The notes: generated by a model from the sequence alone, not told the origin. Counted from the stretch's first letter, positions 45,432 to 54,890 are shown. The stretch: 64,000 nucleotides of DNA from Pirellulaceae bacterium (GCA_018402565.1 JAGYIQ010000008.1:40001-104000), one strand, 5' to 3'. Numbers and translations: made by a program.

Positions 45432-45832
45432 CATCGTCGTTTATGCGGCTTAAAGTGCTGTTGCCGTTCCAGGTCTTTGCGGAGAAGACCGGCGTGTTGC
45501 GTATCGTCGCGGAGACGCAGGAAGGTTCATTTGGACTCTTGCCCAATCGGCTCGATTGCGTAGCGGCTTTGGTGCCGGGGGTGCTGGTGTACGAAACGGA
45601 AGCGGAAGGCGAAGTTTTTTTGGCGGTTGACGAGGGATTGCTCGTCAAGACTGGACCAGAGGTGCTGGTGTCGGTCCGCAATGCGATCGGTGGTACTGAA
45701 CCTGAGCGTTTGCGTGAAGCGGTCGAACAGGAATTCCTGGCGCTGAACGAACATGAACAGGGTGTTCGTTCTGTTTTGGCGAGAATGGAAGGTGACTTCA
45801 TTCGACGCTTCGCGAGGCTCCAACATGAGTGA
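45428..45832 (+). CDS. atpC: N-ATPase F1 subunit epsilon
   Basis: 134 residues, overlapping atpD by ATGA. Epsilon-type beta sandwich (LKVLLPFQVFAEKTGVLRIV, GSFGLLPNRLDCVAALVPG) and a C-terminal helical part. It links the central stalk to the rotor and may regulate hydrolysis. Confidence 0.92.
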   Translation: MTSSFMRLKVLLPFQVFAEKTGVLRIVAETQEGSFGLLPNRLDCVAALVPGVLVYETEAEGEVFLAVDEGLLVKTGPEVLVSVRNAIGGTEPERLREAVEQEFLALNEHEQGVRSVLARMEGDFIRRFARLQHE

Positions 45833-46163
45833 TCCGGCCAAGACTTCGAGTGATAGCAAGCCATCGACGTTCAGTCGCAAGGTCGGGGCCACGGTCGCAC
45901 GCAAGTTGAAGGCGCGACGCAATCCCTCGCCGGGGGTTTGGTATGGCTTGGGTATGATGGGGCTGATCGGATGGTCAATCGCTCTCCCCACACTATTGGG
46001 CGTGGCGCTCGGTGCCTGGCTGGATAGTCAGAAGTTGGGAGAGCGATCGTGGACACTGGCGTTGTTGGTCGCTGGGCTGACGATCGGCTGTTTGAATGCC
46101 TGGCTCTGGGTCGCCAAAGAGGCCAAGGCCTTAAACGATGAGGAGGAGAGTGACAATGAGTGA
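45825..46163 (+). CDS. atpQ: N-ATPase accessory membrane protein AtpQ
   Basis: 112 residues from ATG 45825, overlapping atpC by 8 bases. Basic cytoplasmic N-terminus, two transmembrane helices (WYGLGMMGLIGWSIALPTLL and LALLVAGLTIGCLNAWLWVA) and the AtpI/AtpZ-like turn GVALGAWLDSQKLG. It belongs to the pair of small membrane genes found only in N-type operons, which may help c-ring assembly or ion supply. Confidence 0.85.
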   Translation: MSDPAKTSSDSKPSTFSRKVGATVARKLKARRNPSPGVWYGLGMMGLIGWSIALPTLLGVALGAWLDSQKLGERSWTLALLVAGLTIGCLNAWLWVAKEAKALNDEEESDNE

Positions 46164-46476
46164 AACGGTGAGTTGGCTGCTGTCGGGGTTTGCCGGATTG
46201 CTGCTCGGGGTAGGTTTCTTTGGCGGACTCTGGTGGACCGTTCAAAAGGGGCTAACCGCGAGACAGCCCGCGCTGTGGTTCCTGGGAAGCTTGATCCTAC
46301 GGACGAGTATCGTATTGATCGGGTTTTATGTCGTGGGCGGCGGCCAGTGGCACAGGCTGTTGGGTTGCCTGGTGGGATTCATGCTGGCGCGAGTGATCGT
46401 GACACGACTGACGGTACCACCGCTCGCGATGCCAACTGTCGCAGCCATTCCCACGGAGGCCAATCGTGCAACTTAG
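46156..46476 (+). CDS. atpR: N-ATPase accessory membrane protein AtpR
   Basis: 106 residues from ATG 46156, with AGGAGGAGAG immediately upstream (an in-frame ATG at 46138 lies before that site). Three hydrophobic helices (LLSGFAGLLLGVGFFGGLWW, PALWFLGSLILRTSIVLIGF, LLGCLVGFMLARVIVTRL) with an Arg inside the second and third, as reported for AtpR. Found only in N-ATPase operons. It overlaps atpQ and atpB. Confidence 0.85.
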   Translation: MSETVSWLLSGFAGLLLGVGFFGGLWWTVQKGLTARQPALWFLGSLILRTSIVLIGFYVVGGGQWHRLLGCLVGFMLARVIVTRLTVPPLAMPTVAAIPTEANRAT

Positions 46477-47200
46477 TCCCGACGAACAGGTCTTCTGGCA
46501 ATATGGTTTCATCAAGCTCAATGCTACCATCGTCTACACATGGGGATTGATGTTGGTGATGGCGCTGGGATCCCGGTTCATCACGCGGCAACTATCGACC
46601 GAGCACACACGTTCGCGGTGGCAAAATCTGTTGGAGATCATTGTCACTGGAATTGTCAAGCAGATGAAAGAAGTGGGTCTGAGTGAGCCACAAAGGTATC
46701 TGGGCTTTCTCGGAACGCTTTTTTTGTTCATTGCGGTCGCCAGTCTCTTTACCATTTTCCCTGGTTATCAGCCGCCCACAGGCTCCCTCTCGACGACAGC
46801 GGCGCTAGCGCTCTGTGTCCTGGTGGCCGTACCCTTGTTCGGGATTCAAGAGCAAGGCGTCGCGGGCTACCTTGGTTCTTACATCAAACCGACGATTCTT
46901 ATGTTGCCGTTCAATCTGATGAGCGAGGTTTCGCGGACACTGGCACTGGCGATTCGGCTGTTTGGCAACATGATGAGTGGGGCAATGATCGTCGGCATTT
47001 TGCTGGCAATTACTCCATTTGTATTCCCCGTCGTGATGACACTGCTTGGTTTGTTGACCGGCATGGTGCAGGCTTACATCTTCAGTATTTTAGCGGCGGT
47101 CTACATCGCAGCGGCCACCCAAGGACATCAAGCCAATCCGGACTTGGCAACAAACGCCCCCAAGGCACACTCCCAGACGAACGGAATTTCCCATGGATAG
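46466..47200 (+). CDS. atpB: N-ATPase Fo subunit a
   Basis: 244 residues from GTG 46466 with GGAGG upstream. Five to six transmembrane helices. The stator arginine is R164 in SRTLALAIRLFGNMMSG, equivalent to R210 of Escherichia coli subunit a. It forms the ion half-channels against the c ring. Overlaps atpR by 11 bases and atpE by 8. Confidence 0.93.
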   Translation: MQLSPDEQVFWQYGFIKLNATIVYTWGLMLVMALGSRFITRQLSTEHTRSRWQNLLEIIVTGIVKQMKEVGLSEPQRYLGFLGTLFLFIAVASLFTIFPGYQPPTGSLSTTAALALCVLVAVPLFGIQEQGVAGYLGSYIKPTILMLPFNLMSEVSRTLALAIRLFGNMMSGAMIVGILLAITPFVFPVVMTLLGLLTGMVQAYIFSILAAVYIAAATQGHQANPDLATNAPKAHSQTNGISHG

Positions 47201-47474
47201 CATGACCATTATCGCGTTGACCTCTATCATTACGGCTGGCGTGACCACGGCTTTTGGCACGATGGCACCGGCATTGGGTGAGGGAAAAGCGGTCGCGACG
47301 GCACTGACAGCACTGGCGCAGCAACCTGATGCGTCGCCGACGATCACTCGTACGCTGTTCGTCGGTTTGGCGATGATCGAATCGACAGCGATCTACTGTT
47401 TTGTGATTTCGATGATACTCCTCTTCGCCAACCCGTTCTGGAATCACTTCCTTGCTCAGACGGCAGGACAATAA
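47193..47474 (+). CDS. atpE: N-ATPase Fo subunit c with two carboxylates
   Basis: 93 residues, two transmembrane helices. Helix 1 carries APALGEGKA with E30 where sodium-type c subunits have Gln. Helix 2 carries AMIESTAIYCFV with E63, S64, T65 and Y68, the E-S-T-x-x-Y set that coordinates Na+ in sodium ATPases. The double Glu is typical of N-type c subunits. Whether the ion is Na+ or H+ is not settled by sequence, since at least one N-type ring has been reported as proton-selective. Confidence 0.93.
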   Translation: MDSMTIIALTSIITAGVTTAFGTMAPALGEGKAVATALTALAQQPDASPTITRTLFVGLAMIESTAIYCFVISMILLFANPFWNHFLAQTAGQ

Positions 47475-47477
47475 GCC

Positions 47478-48281
47478 ATGCTGATCGATTGGTTCACCGT
47501 GGTCGCTCAGGCCATCAACTTTCTGATTTTGGTTTGGTTGTTAAAGCGATTTCTCTACCAACCGATCCTGGACGCCATCGATGCACGTGAGCAGCGAATC
47601 GCACAGACGTTGGCTGAGGCGGATGCGAAGAAGGCGGCAGCCCGCCTGGAGCGAGACGAATTTGAGCGGAAGAATCGAGAACTGGACGAACAGCGCCAAT
47701 CCATGGTCAGTCGGATGCAAGACGAGGTCAGTGGCCTGCGGCAAAAACTGCTGGACGATGCCCAGTCGGCGGCGGAACGCTTGCAGACGAAGTGGCATGT
47801 CAATCTTCAGCGGCAACAGCAACGTCTGGGTGAAGGGATTAGTCGCCGCGTTCAGGATGAAGTGTTCTCCATCACACGCAAGACAATATTAGATCTGGCT
47901 GATGATGATCTGGAAGCGAGCATCATCAACGTTTTCATCGGCCGATTGCGTCAACTTGACGGCGAGGCGCTGGCAAACTTTGTTCAGGCTTTGACTGCGG
48001 CTGAGGCGGCGGTTCGCATACGCAGTGCCTTTGAGCTAACCGACGAGCAACAAACGGCCATCCGACAGGTATTGAGGGAAATATTCCCAGCCGACGCAGC
48101 GGTGCGTTTTGATTGCGAGCCGGAGTTGATTGCGGGCATCGAACTGACGGCCGGTGGGCGGAGGGTCGCCTGGAGTATTGAGGACTACCTCAAAACGCTG
48201 AAAGACAGTCTCGGTGACTTGGTACGGGAGCAGGATTCATCGCAGGGGACACCGACAGCCGAAAGTGAGTCGCTTGCATGA
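47478..48281 (+). CDS. atpF: N-ATPase subunit b fused to delta-like domain
   Basis: 267 residues, far longer than the usual b subunit of about 160. N-terminal transmembrane helix (VVAQAINFLILVWLLKRFLY), a long coiled coil to about residue 130, and a C-terminal domain (about 150-250) with FELTDEQQTAIRQVLREIF and LIAGIELTAGGRRVAWSIED resembling the C-terminal part of subunit delta. No separate atpH gene is present, as in other N-type operons, so this protein forms the whole peripheral stalk. Confidence 0.9.
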   Translation: MLIDWFTVVAQAINFLILVWLLKRFLYQPILDAIDAREQRIAQTLAEADAKKAAARLERDEFERKNRELDEQRQSMVSRMQDEVSGLRQKLLDDAQSAAERLQTKWHVNLQRQQQRLGEGISRRVQDEVFSITRKTILDLADDDLEASIINVFIGRLRQLDGEALANFVQALTAAEAAVRIRSAFELTDEQQTAIRQVLREIFPADAAVRFDCEPELIAGIELTAGGRRVAWSIEDYLKTLKDSLGDLVREQDSSQGTPTAESESLA

Positions 48282-49882
48282 ACGATCCAGCAGGCAACTC
48301 GGCCAGCGATTCTGACGATGATCTGAACACGGTCCTCGCATCAACCTTTCAACGGATTCGCCAGGGCAGCGAGTCGTTCAGGCCGGCGTTGACTTTACAG
48401 GACGTGGGCACCGTCACCACGGTTTCGGCCGGTATCGCCAAGGTATCGGGACTTCCGGGCGTGGGATATGAAGAGCTGTTGGAGTTTCCCGGCGGGGTGT
48501 TCGGCATCGCGTTCAACGTCGATGCTGACGAGGTTGGTGTTGTGCTGCTTGGTGACTACTGGCACCTCCATGCAGGCGATCAAGTGCAGCGCACAGGGCG
48601 AGTGATGGATGTGGCTGTCGGCGAAGGGCTCTTAGGCCGAGTCATCGATCCCCTTGGTCGGCCGCTTGACGAGCGTGGACCGGTGGAATTCCGTCAACGC
48701 CTACCGATTGAGCGACCGGCCGCTGCCATCATGGACCGTTTACCGGTAACCTCGCCGCTGCAGACGGGGATCAAGGTGATTGACGCGCTGATCCCCGTAG
48801 GACGTGGGCAGCGGGAACTGATCCTGGGAGATCGCCAGACTGGGAAGACAGCGCTGGCCATCGGCACGATCCTCAATCAGCGTGGAAAAGACGTCATCTG
48901 TGTCTATTGTGCGATCGGCCAGCGCGCTGCGGCGGTTGCCAATGCGGTGGCGACAATTCGCGAAAAGGGAGCTCTGGACTACACGGTGGTTGTCGTGACT
49001 GAAGGCAACGATCCGCCCGGTTTAGCTTATATTGCTCCTTATGCTGCGACCAGTATCGCCGAGTACTTCATCCAAGCGGGGCGAGATGTTTTGATCGTTT
49101 ACGACGATCTGACGCACCATGCTCGCGCTTACCGTGAACTATCGCTGTTGCTGCGCCGCCCGCCGGGTCGTGAAGCCTTTCCCGGGGACATCTTTTACAT
49201 TCATTCCCGGCTGTTGGAGCGGTCTACACACCTGAGGGACGAATTAGGCGGTGGCTCGCTGACGGCTCTGCCGATTATTGAAACCGAAGCACAACACATT
49301 TCTGCCTACATTCCCACCAATCTGATCTCGATCACAGATGGGCAGATCTACCTTTCACCCGACCTGTTTGACTTGGGCGTCCTCCCCGCCATCGACGTCA
49401 CAAAATCAGTTTCACGCGTGGGAGGCAAGGCGCAGTTGGCGGCTTATCGTGCTGTCGCGGGTGATCTCAAGTTGGCGTATGCCCAGTTCGAGGAACTGGA
49501 GAGTTTTGCTCGATTTGGAGCTCGTATGGATGACGATGCTCGTCGCATCATCGATCATGGAAGGCGGATTCGGGCTTGCCTTAAGCAACCGGAATTTGCC
49601 CCGGTTTCTGTACCAGCGCAAGTGGCCGTGCTACTGGCGCTAACGTCTCGGGTGTTTGATTCTGTCCCGTTGAGCGAGATGGTTGCAGCGGAACAAGCCG
49701 TGCGCGAGGCAGTCGCGGAGATACCCCAGGACATTCTTGATCGCCTGGAGCGTGGCGAGAAGCTGAGCGATCCGGACCGAGATGCGATCTTGGCAATCGC
49801 TCGTCATGCCGTGGCTCGTTTTGGCTCTGAGGCGAACCCAGGCCAGGAGATCGGGCCGGTTGCAGAAGAGAGGGAAGCATGA
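48278..49882 (+). CDS. atpA: N-ATPase F1 subunit alpha
   Basis: 534 residues, overlapping atpF by ATGA. Acidic N-terminus, then the barrel domain (VSAGIAKVSGLPGVGYEELL), Walker A GDRQTGKT (about residue 185), VVVTEGNDPPGLAYIAPYAA and the conserved IPTNLISITDGQIYL. Non-catalytic nucleotide-binding subunit of the head. Confidence 0.96.
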   Translation: MNDPAGNSASDSDDDLNTVLASTFQRIRQGSESFRPALTLQDVGTVTTVSAGIAKVSGLPGVGYEELLEFPGGVFGIAFNVDADEVGVVLLGDYWHLHAGDQVQRTGRVMDVAVGEGLLGRVIDPLGRPLDERGPVEFRQRLPIERPAAAIMDRLPVTSPLQTGIKVIDALIPVGRGQRELILGDRQTGKTALAIGTILNQRGKDVICVYCAIGQRAAAVANAVATIREKGALDYTVVVVTEGNDPPGLAYIAPYAATSIAEYFIQAGRDVLIVYDDLTHHARAYRELSLLLRRPPGREAFPGDIFYIHSRLLERSTHLRDELGGGSLTALPIIETEAQHISAYIPTNLISITDGQIYLSPDLFDLGVLPAIDVTKSVSRVGGKAQLAAYRAVAGDLKLAYAQFEELESFARFGARMDDDARRIIDHGRRIRACLKQPEFAPVSVPAQVAVLLALTSRVFDSVPLSEMVAAEQAVREAVAEIPQDILDRLERGEKLSDPDRDAILAIARHAVARFGSEANPGQEIGPVAEEREA

Positions 49883-50772
49883 CAGACACCGTTGCCAGTC
49901 TACGTCGTAAAATCGAGGGTGCGGGCGATCTGCAGTCGGTTGTCCGGACAATGAAGGCGGTGGCGGCATCCAGCATCGCGCAATACGAGAACTCGGTACG
50001 TTCGGTGGTGGACTACAATCGCGGGGTTGAGTTGGGATTGGGTGTTTGCTTTAGGCAGTTGGACAATGCGGGTTTGTTGTCTCGATCGCCACAGTCGCCG
50101 GAGTCGCGATTGATTGGAGCGGTTGTCATCGGCACGGATCTCGGGTTGGTCGGTCGATTCAACGACGTGGTGGCCGAACATGCGATTGAGACGCTCAAGC
50201 AGTTGACTGGTGAGCCGCATGTCTGGGTGGTGGGGGAGCGCGTCCAACACCCTCTGCAGGACGCTGGTTTTTCATTGCTGGATTGTTTTCAAGTGCCTAC
50301 CTCCGTTTCGGCCATCACGCCACTCATTGGTCGTATACTGCTGGAGAGTGAAGCACTTTTTGGCCAAAGCCAGGGCGGCGAACTCCATCTTTTTTACAAC
50401 CGGCCGACAGCAGGCGGTGTGTATGCGCCGGTCAGTGAGCGTCTGCTTCCCTTGGATGCGGTCTGGGTAAAAAAACTGGCGGAGCGACCGTGGCCAACCA
50501 ATCAACTGCCGGAGGTGGTCGGCGGTGGGACGGCGACGTTGCGGGCGGCGATCCGCGAATACTTATTTGTCTCGTTGTTTAGGGCTTGCGCTGAATCGTT
50601 GGCCAGCGAGAACGCCAGTCGGTTGGCCGCGATGCAACGGGCGGACAAGAACATCGGAGAAATGCTGGACGAACTTAACGCGAGCTATCATCGGCTGCGT
50701 CAAACGAGTATCGATGAGGAGTTGTTCGACGTCGTCTCTGGCTTTGAAGCGTTGAAAGATGACCACGAATGA
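49879..50772 (+). CDS. atpG: N-ATPase F1 subunit gamma
   Basis: 297 residues, overlapping atpA by ATGA. N-terminal coiled coil (SLRRKIEGAGDLQSVVRTMK, AVAASSIAQYENSV) and C-terminal helix (SENASRLAAMQRADKNIGEM) form the rotor shaft. The middle is poorly conserved. It closes the operon; 205 bp separate it from the metal ATPase. Confidence 0.92.
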   Translation: MTDTVASLRRKIEGAGDLQSVVRTMKAVAASSIAQYENSVRSVVDYNRGVELGLGVCFRQLDNAGLLSRSPQSPESRLIGAVVIGTDLGLVGRFNDVVAEHAIETLKQLTGEPHVWVVGERVQHPLQDAGFSLLDCFQVPTSVSAITPLIGRILLESEALFGQSQGGELHLFYNRPTAGGVYAPVSERLLPLDAVWVKKLAERPWPTNQLPEVVGGGTATLRAAIREYLFVSLFRACAESLASENASRLAAMQRADKNIGEMLDELNASYHRLRQTSIDEELFDVVSGFEALKDDHE

Positions 50773-50977
50773 GCCTGGGCAGAAAGTTCGGCGAGACCGC
50801 TTAAGCAAATCCGTCGGGACGTCGCAGGAGCAGCGTCGACAAAGTAAGCAAGTTGTTGGCTATCTTTGCTGTGTTGTTCCTACCTTGAGTAGCGGTAGGT
50901 CATTGCTATTCGGATTTATCTGACAAGCGATAGTACCTTTTTTAAGTCTGATATCGCACATTAACTGAAAAAGGCCG

Positions 50978-53449
50978 ATGACAAAAACCAGTCGAATCGA
51001 GATAGCCCGATGTTTACCTACGGTTCCAAATGCGCGTGATGCGTGTGTACGGCGACTCGTGGATAGGGTGAGTGAAGAAGCTGGAATTGAGGATGTCTAT
51101 CAGTTGGATTCGGACGGCGACACACCTGGGCAGCTCTGCATCCATTACGATCCTCAAAAGATATCGATTGGTCGCGTGCGAAAGCTTGCTCGCGGAGCGG
51201 GCGCTGAATTGGAACATCGGTTCGGGCACTTGATGCTGCCGATCGAGCCGATGCACGCTCGACAATCTCGGGCGGTCCAGTCGCGGGTGGAAAAAATTGC
51301 CGGGGTGTTGCAGGTCGGAACATCTCCCACGGGTGTCTTGTCCATCGAGTTCGATCGGCAGTTAACGGACGATGCCACCATCCGAACTGGGATACAAAAG
51401 ATGGGTGCTCGAATCCTCGAAGCGTCGCGTGAGCCGAAACCGAAAAAAATGGGACAAGTCGAAAGCCGATCAGCTGCTGGGGGGTACAAAAATGCGTTTG
51501 GTGGTGTGTTTGGCGAGCAGGTCGATTTGGCTTTTTCGGCGATCTGTGGCGTGTTGCTGCTGACGGGCTGGTTGCTGTCGGTTTTGACGGACGTCACGCC
51601 GTGGCTATCTTGGAGTCTGTATCTCGGCGCTTATGGCTTCGGGGGCATCTTCATGTTGCGGGAGGCGATTAGAGACGTTTTGGCCTTCCGCTTTGACATT
51701 GACATCTTGATGTTGCTGGCAGCGGTCGGCGCTGCAGCACTCGGGGAATGGGCCGAAGGTGGCCTACTGCTGTTTTTGTTCAGTCTGGGAAACGGACTCG
51801 AACATTACGCCATGGGCCGGGCCAAACGCGCCATCGAGGCGCTGGCGGAGCTAACGCCACTCACTGCGTTGGTCTATCGTGATGGCACCACGGAGGAGGT
51901 GCCGGTGGAGCAGCTCCTGGTCGGGGACGTGGTGATCGTCAAGCCAAATGAGCGACTCCCAGCAGACGGGTTCGTGATCAAGGGCGAGGGGAGCGTCAAT
52001 CAAGCTCCGATCACGGGCGAGAGCGTGCCTGTGGACAAGCGAGCAGTCGCTGATCCACTGCAAGCGGCCGCGAATCCCGAGCGACTCGAAGCACCGTTTC
52101 GCGCTTTTGCGGGAACCATCAATGGCAACAACGCTTTGGAAATTCAGGTCACCAAACTGGCCAACGAATCGACGCTTGCACGTGTCATTCAAATGGTGAA
52201 TGAAGCCGAGACTCAAAAGTCACCCACGCAACGCTTCGCAGATCGGTTCGAACGTTACTTTGTACCGGCCGTTCTGACACTTGTCCTGGCGTTGGTTTTT
52301 GCTTGGACGATCATCGACGAGTCGTTCGGTGCGTCGTTTTATCGCGCGATGGCGGTACTCGTGGCGGCTAGCCCTTGCGCGTTGGCGATCTCGACCCCGA
52401 GCGCCGTGTTGAGTGGGGTGGCTCGGGCAGCTCGTGGTGGAGTGCTGATCAAAGGAGGTGGACCTTTGGAGAATTTGGGCACCCTCGGTGCAATCGCTTT
52501 CGATAAAACAGGTACCTTGACCGAGGGCAAGCCGCGTTTGACCGATGTGGTCACATTTGCAGGCGTCTCCGCAGACGAGTTATTGAACGTGGCGATTGCT
52601 GTCGAGCGACTGAGTGACCATCCGCTGGCGGCGGCGGTCGTGCGTGATGGCCAAAAGCGACTAACGAGTGATAGGGTCTTGCAGGCTCACGACGTGCAAA
52701 GCATCACTGGGCGGGGAGTTAAAGCGACGGTGGATGGTCAACTGGTTTACATTGGCAAGGCAACGCTATTTGCCGAAGTCGACGGCTCGCCGCTGCCGGA
52801 GGCATTGCGAGTGTCAGTCGAGCAGCTTAAGTCGCAGGGACGGACGACGATGGTTGTACGCCGTCGCGACACCTACCTCGGCGTTTTGGGCTTGATGGAC
52901 ACACCGCGGGCGGCGGCCAGGGAAGTGATTGTCAGACTGCGTGAGTTGGGCATCCGCCGCATGATCATGCTATCCGGCGACAACCAGGAGGTCGCTGATG
53001 CCGTGGCGCGAGAAGTGGGTCTTGATGAAGCTCGCGGAGACTTGATGCCCGAACAGAAAGTGGCAGCCATTAAGCAGCTGAGCGAGTCGGTGGGCGTAGC
53101 GATGGTTGGTGATGGAGTGAATGACGCTCCTGCGATGGCCCGGGCTACCGTGGGCATCGCGATGGGAGCAGCGGGTTCGGATGTGGCACTTGAAACCGCT
53201 GACGTCGCTCTGATGGCGGACGATTTGAATCATCTGCCATTCATTGTAGGTTTGAGCCGCCAAACGAGCCGTATCATTCTGCAGAATCTTTGGATCAGTC
53301 TCGGCATGGTCGCCTTCTTGGTTCCCGCAACGATACTTGGACTCCGCTTGGGAGTGGCGGTGGTGTTGCATGAGGGCTCGACGCTGTTGGTCGTACTCAA
53401 TGCCCTGCGGCTGTTGGCGTATCAAAATAAACCAAGAATCCGCCCCTGA
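50978..53449 (+). CDS. P1B-type heavy-metal-transporting ATPase
   Basis: 823 residues. Two degenerate N-terminal ferredoxin-like (HMA) domains (about 5-70 and 95-145) lack the CxxC metal site. Eight transmembrane helices. Membrane metal motif ASPCALAIS (SPC), phosphorylation site DKTGTLTEG, SDHPLAAA of the nucleotide-binding domain, GDGVNDAPAMA hinge, and HEGSTLLVVLNALRLL in the last helix. SPC together with HEGxT matches the P1B-4 subgroup (Co, Zn, Cd or Fe export) rather than the CPC copper pumps. It lies 205 bp after the N-ATPase operon in the same direction; the link may be accidental. Confidence 0.92.
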   Translation: MTKTSRIEIARCLPTVPNARDACVRRLVDRVSEEAGIEDVYQLDSDGDTPGQLCIHYDPQKISIGRVRKLARGAGAELEHRFGHLMLPIEPMHARQSRAVQSRVEKIAGVLQVGTSPTGVLSIEFDRQLTDDATIRTGIQKMGARILEASREPKPKKMGQVESRSAAGGYKNAFGGVFGEQVDLAFSAICGVLLLTGWLLSVLTDVTPWLSWSLYLGAYGFGGIFMLREAIRDVLAFRFDIDILMLLAAVGAAALGEWAEGGLLLFLFSLGNGLEHYAMGRAKRAIEALAELTPLTALVYRDGTTEEVPVEQLLVGDVVIVKPNERLPADGFVIKGEGSVNQAPITGESVPVDKRAVADPLQAAANPERLEAPFRAFAGTINGNNALEIQVTKLANESTLARVIQMVNEAETQKSPTQRFADRFERYFVPAVLTLVLALVFAWTIIDESFGASFYRAMAVLVAASPCALAISTPSAVLSGVARAARGGVLIKGGGPLENLGTLGAIAFDKTGTLTEGKPRLTDVVTFAGVSADELLNVAIAVERLSDHPLAAAVVRDGQKRLTSDRVLQAHDVQSITGRGVKATVDGQLVYIGKATLFAEVDGSPLPEALRVSVEQLKSQGRTTMVVRRRDTYLGVLGLMDTPRAAAREVIVRLRELGIRRMIMLSGDNQEVADAVAREVGLDEARGDLMPEQKVAAIKQLSESVGVAMVGDGVNDAPAMARATVGIAMGAAGSDVALETADVALMADDLNHLPFIVGLSRQTSRIILQNLWISLGMVAFLVPATILGLRLGVAVVLHEGSTLLVVLNALRLLAYQNKPRIRP

Positions 53450-53808
53450 TTGTATTCGATACCCCAGGAGAGGATCGCGAGCCGGGGATCGATTTGTGAT
53501 TCCTCCGTCCGCTTTTCTGCTGCCAGAGGAATGGGGGCCAGCGGGAGGGTGGCGGCGAAACTTGATCAATGGGGTCGCGAAACTTGATGTACGACAGCCC
53601 AGTAGTTGGTGATTGCCTTGGCTCCCGCGATGAACTTGCGGCCTTGGTACTCCCCGCTGATCCATTCGGCGGCTTGGTCCGACTAGAGGCGTGCCGGGGA
53701 CCGTCAGCCGGCGGCCAAAATTTGTAAGCCACTCTGTCACAAGTCAAACACTTGCCGGTAGTGGGATTCGGACCGCATCAAGTTACCCGATTTTTTGAGG
53801 AATGGAAG
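53450..53808. other. Intergenic, possible decayed coding sequence
   Basis: Open frames on both strands overlap between 53450 and 53750, none with a clean start and family signal. It probably contains a decayed gene. Nothing else recognised. Confidence 0.4.
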
Positions 53809-54516
53809 ATGAAGAAGCTCAGCTTGATTCAAGCGTTGATTTGCGGCGGCAGCGTGTCGACTCCAAATCAACCGTTCAACGGTGACCATTACGGTACAAT
53901 TTCGAAGTGCGCGGTCGTTCAACCCATGAACCAAGATCTGGCTTTGAGTGACGTGGCGGTGAAAGCGGAGCAAGATCGCCTGGAAGCCTATGAGCGAGGT
54001 CTGGAGCAAGTCGCAGCGACGGAATCGATGCAGCAACTGCACGCGAACTATGCGCGATTGGGCAGCCCCTTCAAGGACATGACGACAGTCCAGTTTGCGG
54101 ATTTGTTTCATCGCAGTCGCGGGTTCACATTACCCGGGACCCGCGAAGTCGGCCAAAACATGTACCTGCAGGGATGGAATTCGGAAGTTCCCGCGTTGTC
54201 TGATCCGGAACCGGACGATTGTACTCCGGAGGAGATCGAAGCCTGGTATCGCAAGTTCTACGATCCGTGGCATGCCAAACGGCCGGAGCCGTCCCTGTGG
54301 GCGCACGAATTGCCCTTTGTCGATCCACAGCCGCAGCACGTGGTGCGGCCTGGATTCACGGTTATCGGAGGACGTGGCTATCGTTGGGGGATCGTATTGA
54401 TGCAAAATTTTGACGGCGATTATGTAGCGATTGGGCAGCTGAAGCCCGACTTCAAACCAGAATCAGCCGGCAGAGAAAACCAAGTTCCGCCGCTACTTGA
54501 GGGAGCGAACCGCTGA
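53809..54516 (+). CDS. Hypothetical protein
   Basis: 235 residues from ATG 53809, preceded by GGAAG at good spacing; the open frame starts 19 codons earlier. A basic/hydrophobic N-terminus (MKKLSLIQALICGGS) could be a short signal or lipoprotein-like segment but is weak. The rest is acidic and Trp-rich (EEIEAWYRKFYDPWHAKRPE, GYRWGIVLMQNFDGDYVAIG). No family recognised and no convincing partner gene. Confidence 0.55.
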   Translation: MKKLSLIQALICGGSVSTPNQPFNGDHYGTISKCAVVQPMNQDLALSDVAVKAEQDRLEAYERGLEQVAATESMQQLHANYARLGSPFKDMTTVQFADLFHRSRGFTLPGTREVGQNMYLQGWNSEVPALSDPEPDDCTPEEIEAWYRKFYDPWHAKRPEPSLWAHELPFVDPQPQHVVRPGFTVIGGRGYRWGIVLMQNFDGDYVAIGQLKPDFKPESAGRENQVPPLLEGANR

Positions 54517-54579
54517 TCGACTCGGATAATTTGCGTTTGTACAGAATGGGAAGTGCGAAGTCCAATGGTGGCAGGAGTC

Positions 54580-54852
54580 AGTGCGAGTGTCCCTTGATCG
54601 GATTGACGGGCTATTCCACGAATTCGAAGCCGTCTGACACTGAAGGAGGAACAGTCATCCCAATTTAAAGAGATTATCGAACGGCGGCATCCGCGTATGC
54701 TAGATGTCCGACGGAAGGGCGCAAATGAGATGCTGGCCGAGTTCCAGGCAATGGAGGATGAAGTGGCTGAGTTCCTTGATCCGAAACAGCGGGAGGCCTG
54801 GCGAAAGATCGCTGAGTCGGTCCGAAATCGCTTTATTGCAGTCAGCCCGTAA
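54580..54852 (+). pseudogene. Frameshifted fragment of Spy/LTxxQ-like periplasmic protein
   Basis: One frame reads RIDGLFHEFEAV up to 54638. A neighbouring frame continues directly with LTLKEEQ, later FQAMEDEVAEFLDPKQREAW, to TAA at 54850-54852. Joined, they look like the C-terminal half of a Spy or CnrR-type metal-stress protein. A one-base shift near 54640 and the missing N-terminus mark it as broken. Confidence 0.5.
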
Positions 54853-54890
54853 TGCTCTGTCGCAGGCAAGCGTTAGGCTCGGCTGGTAAA

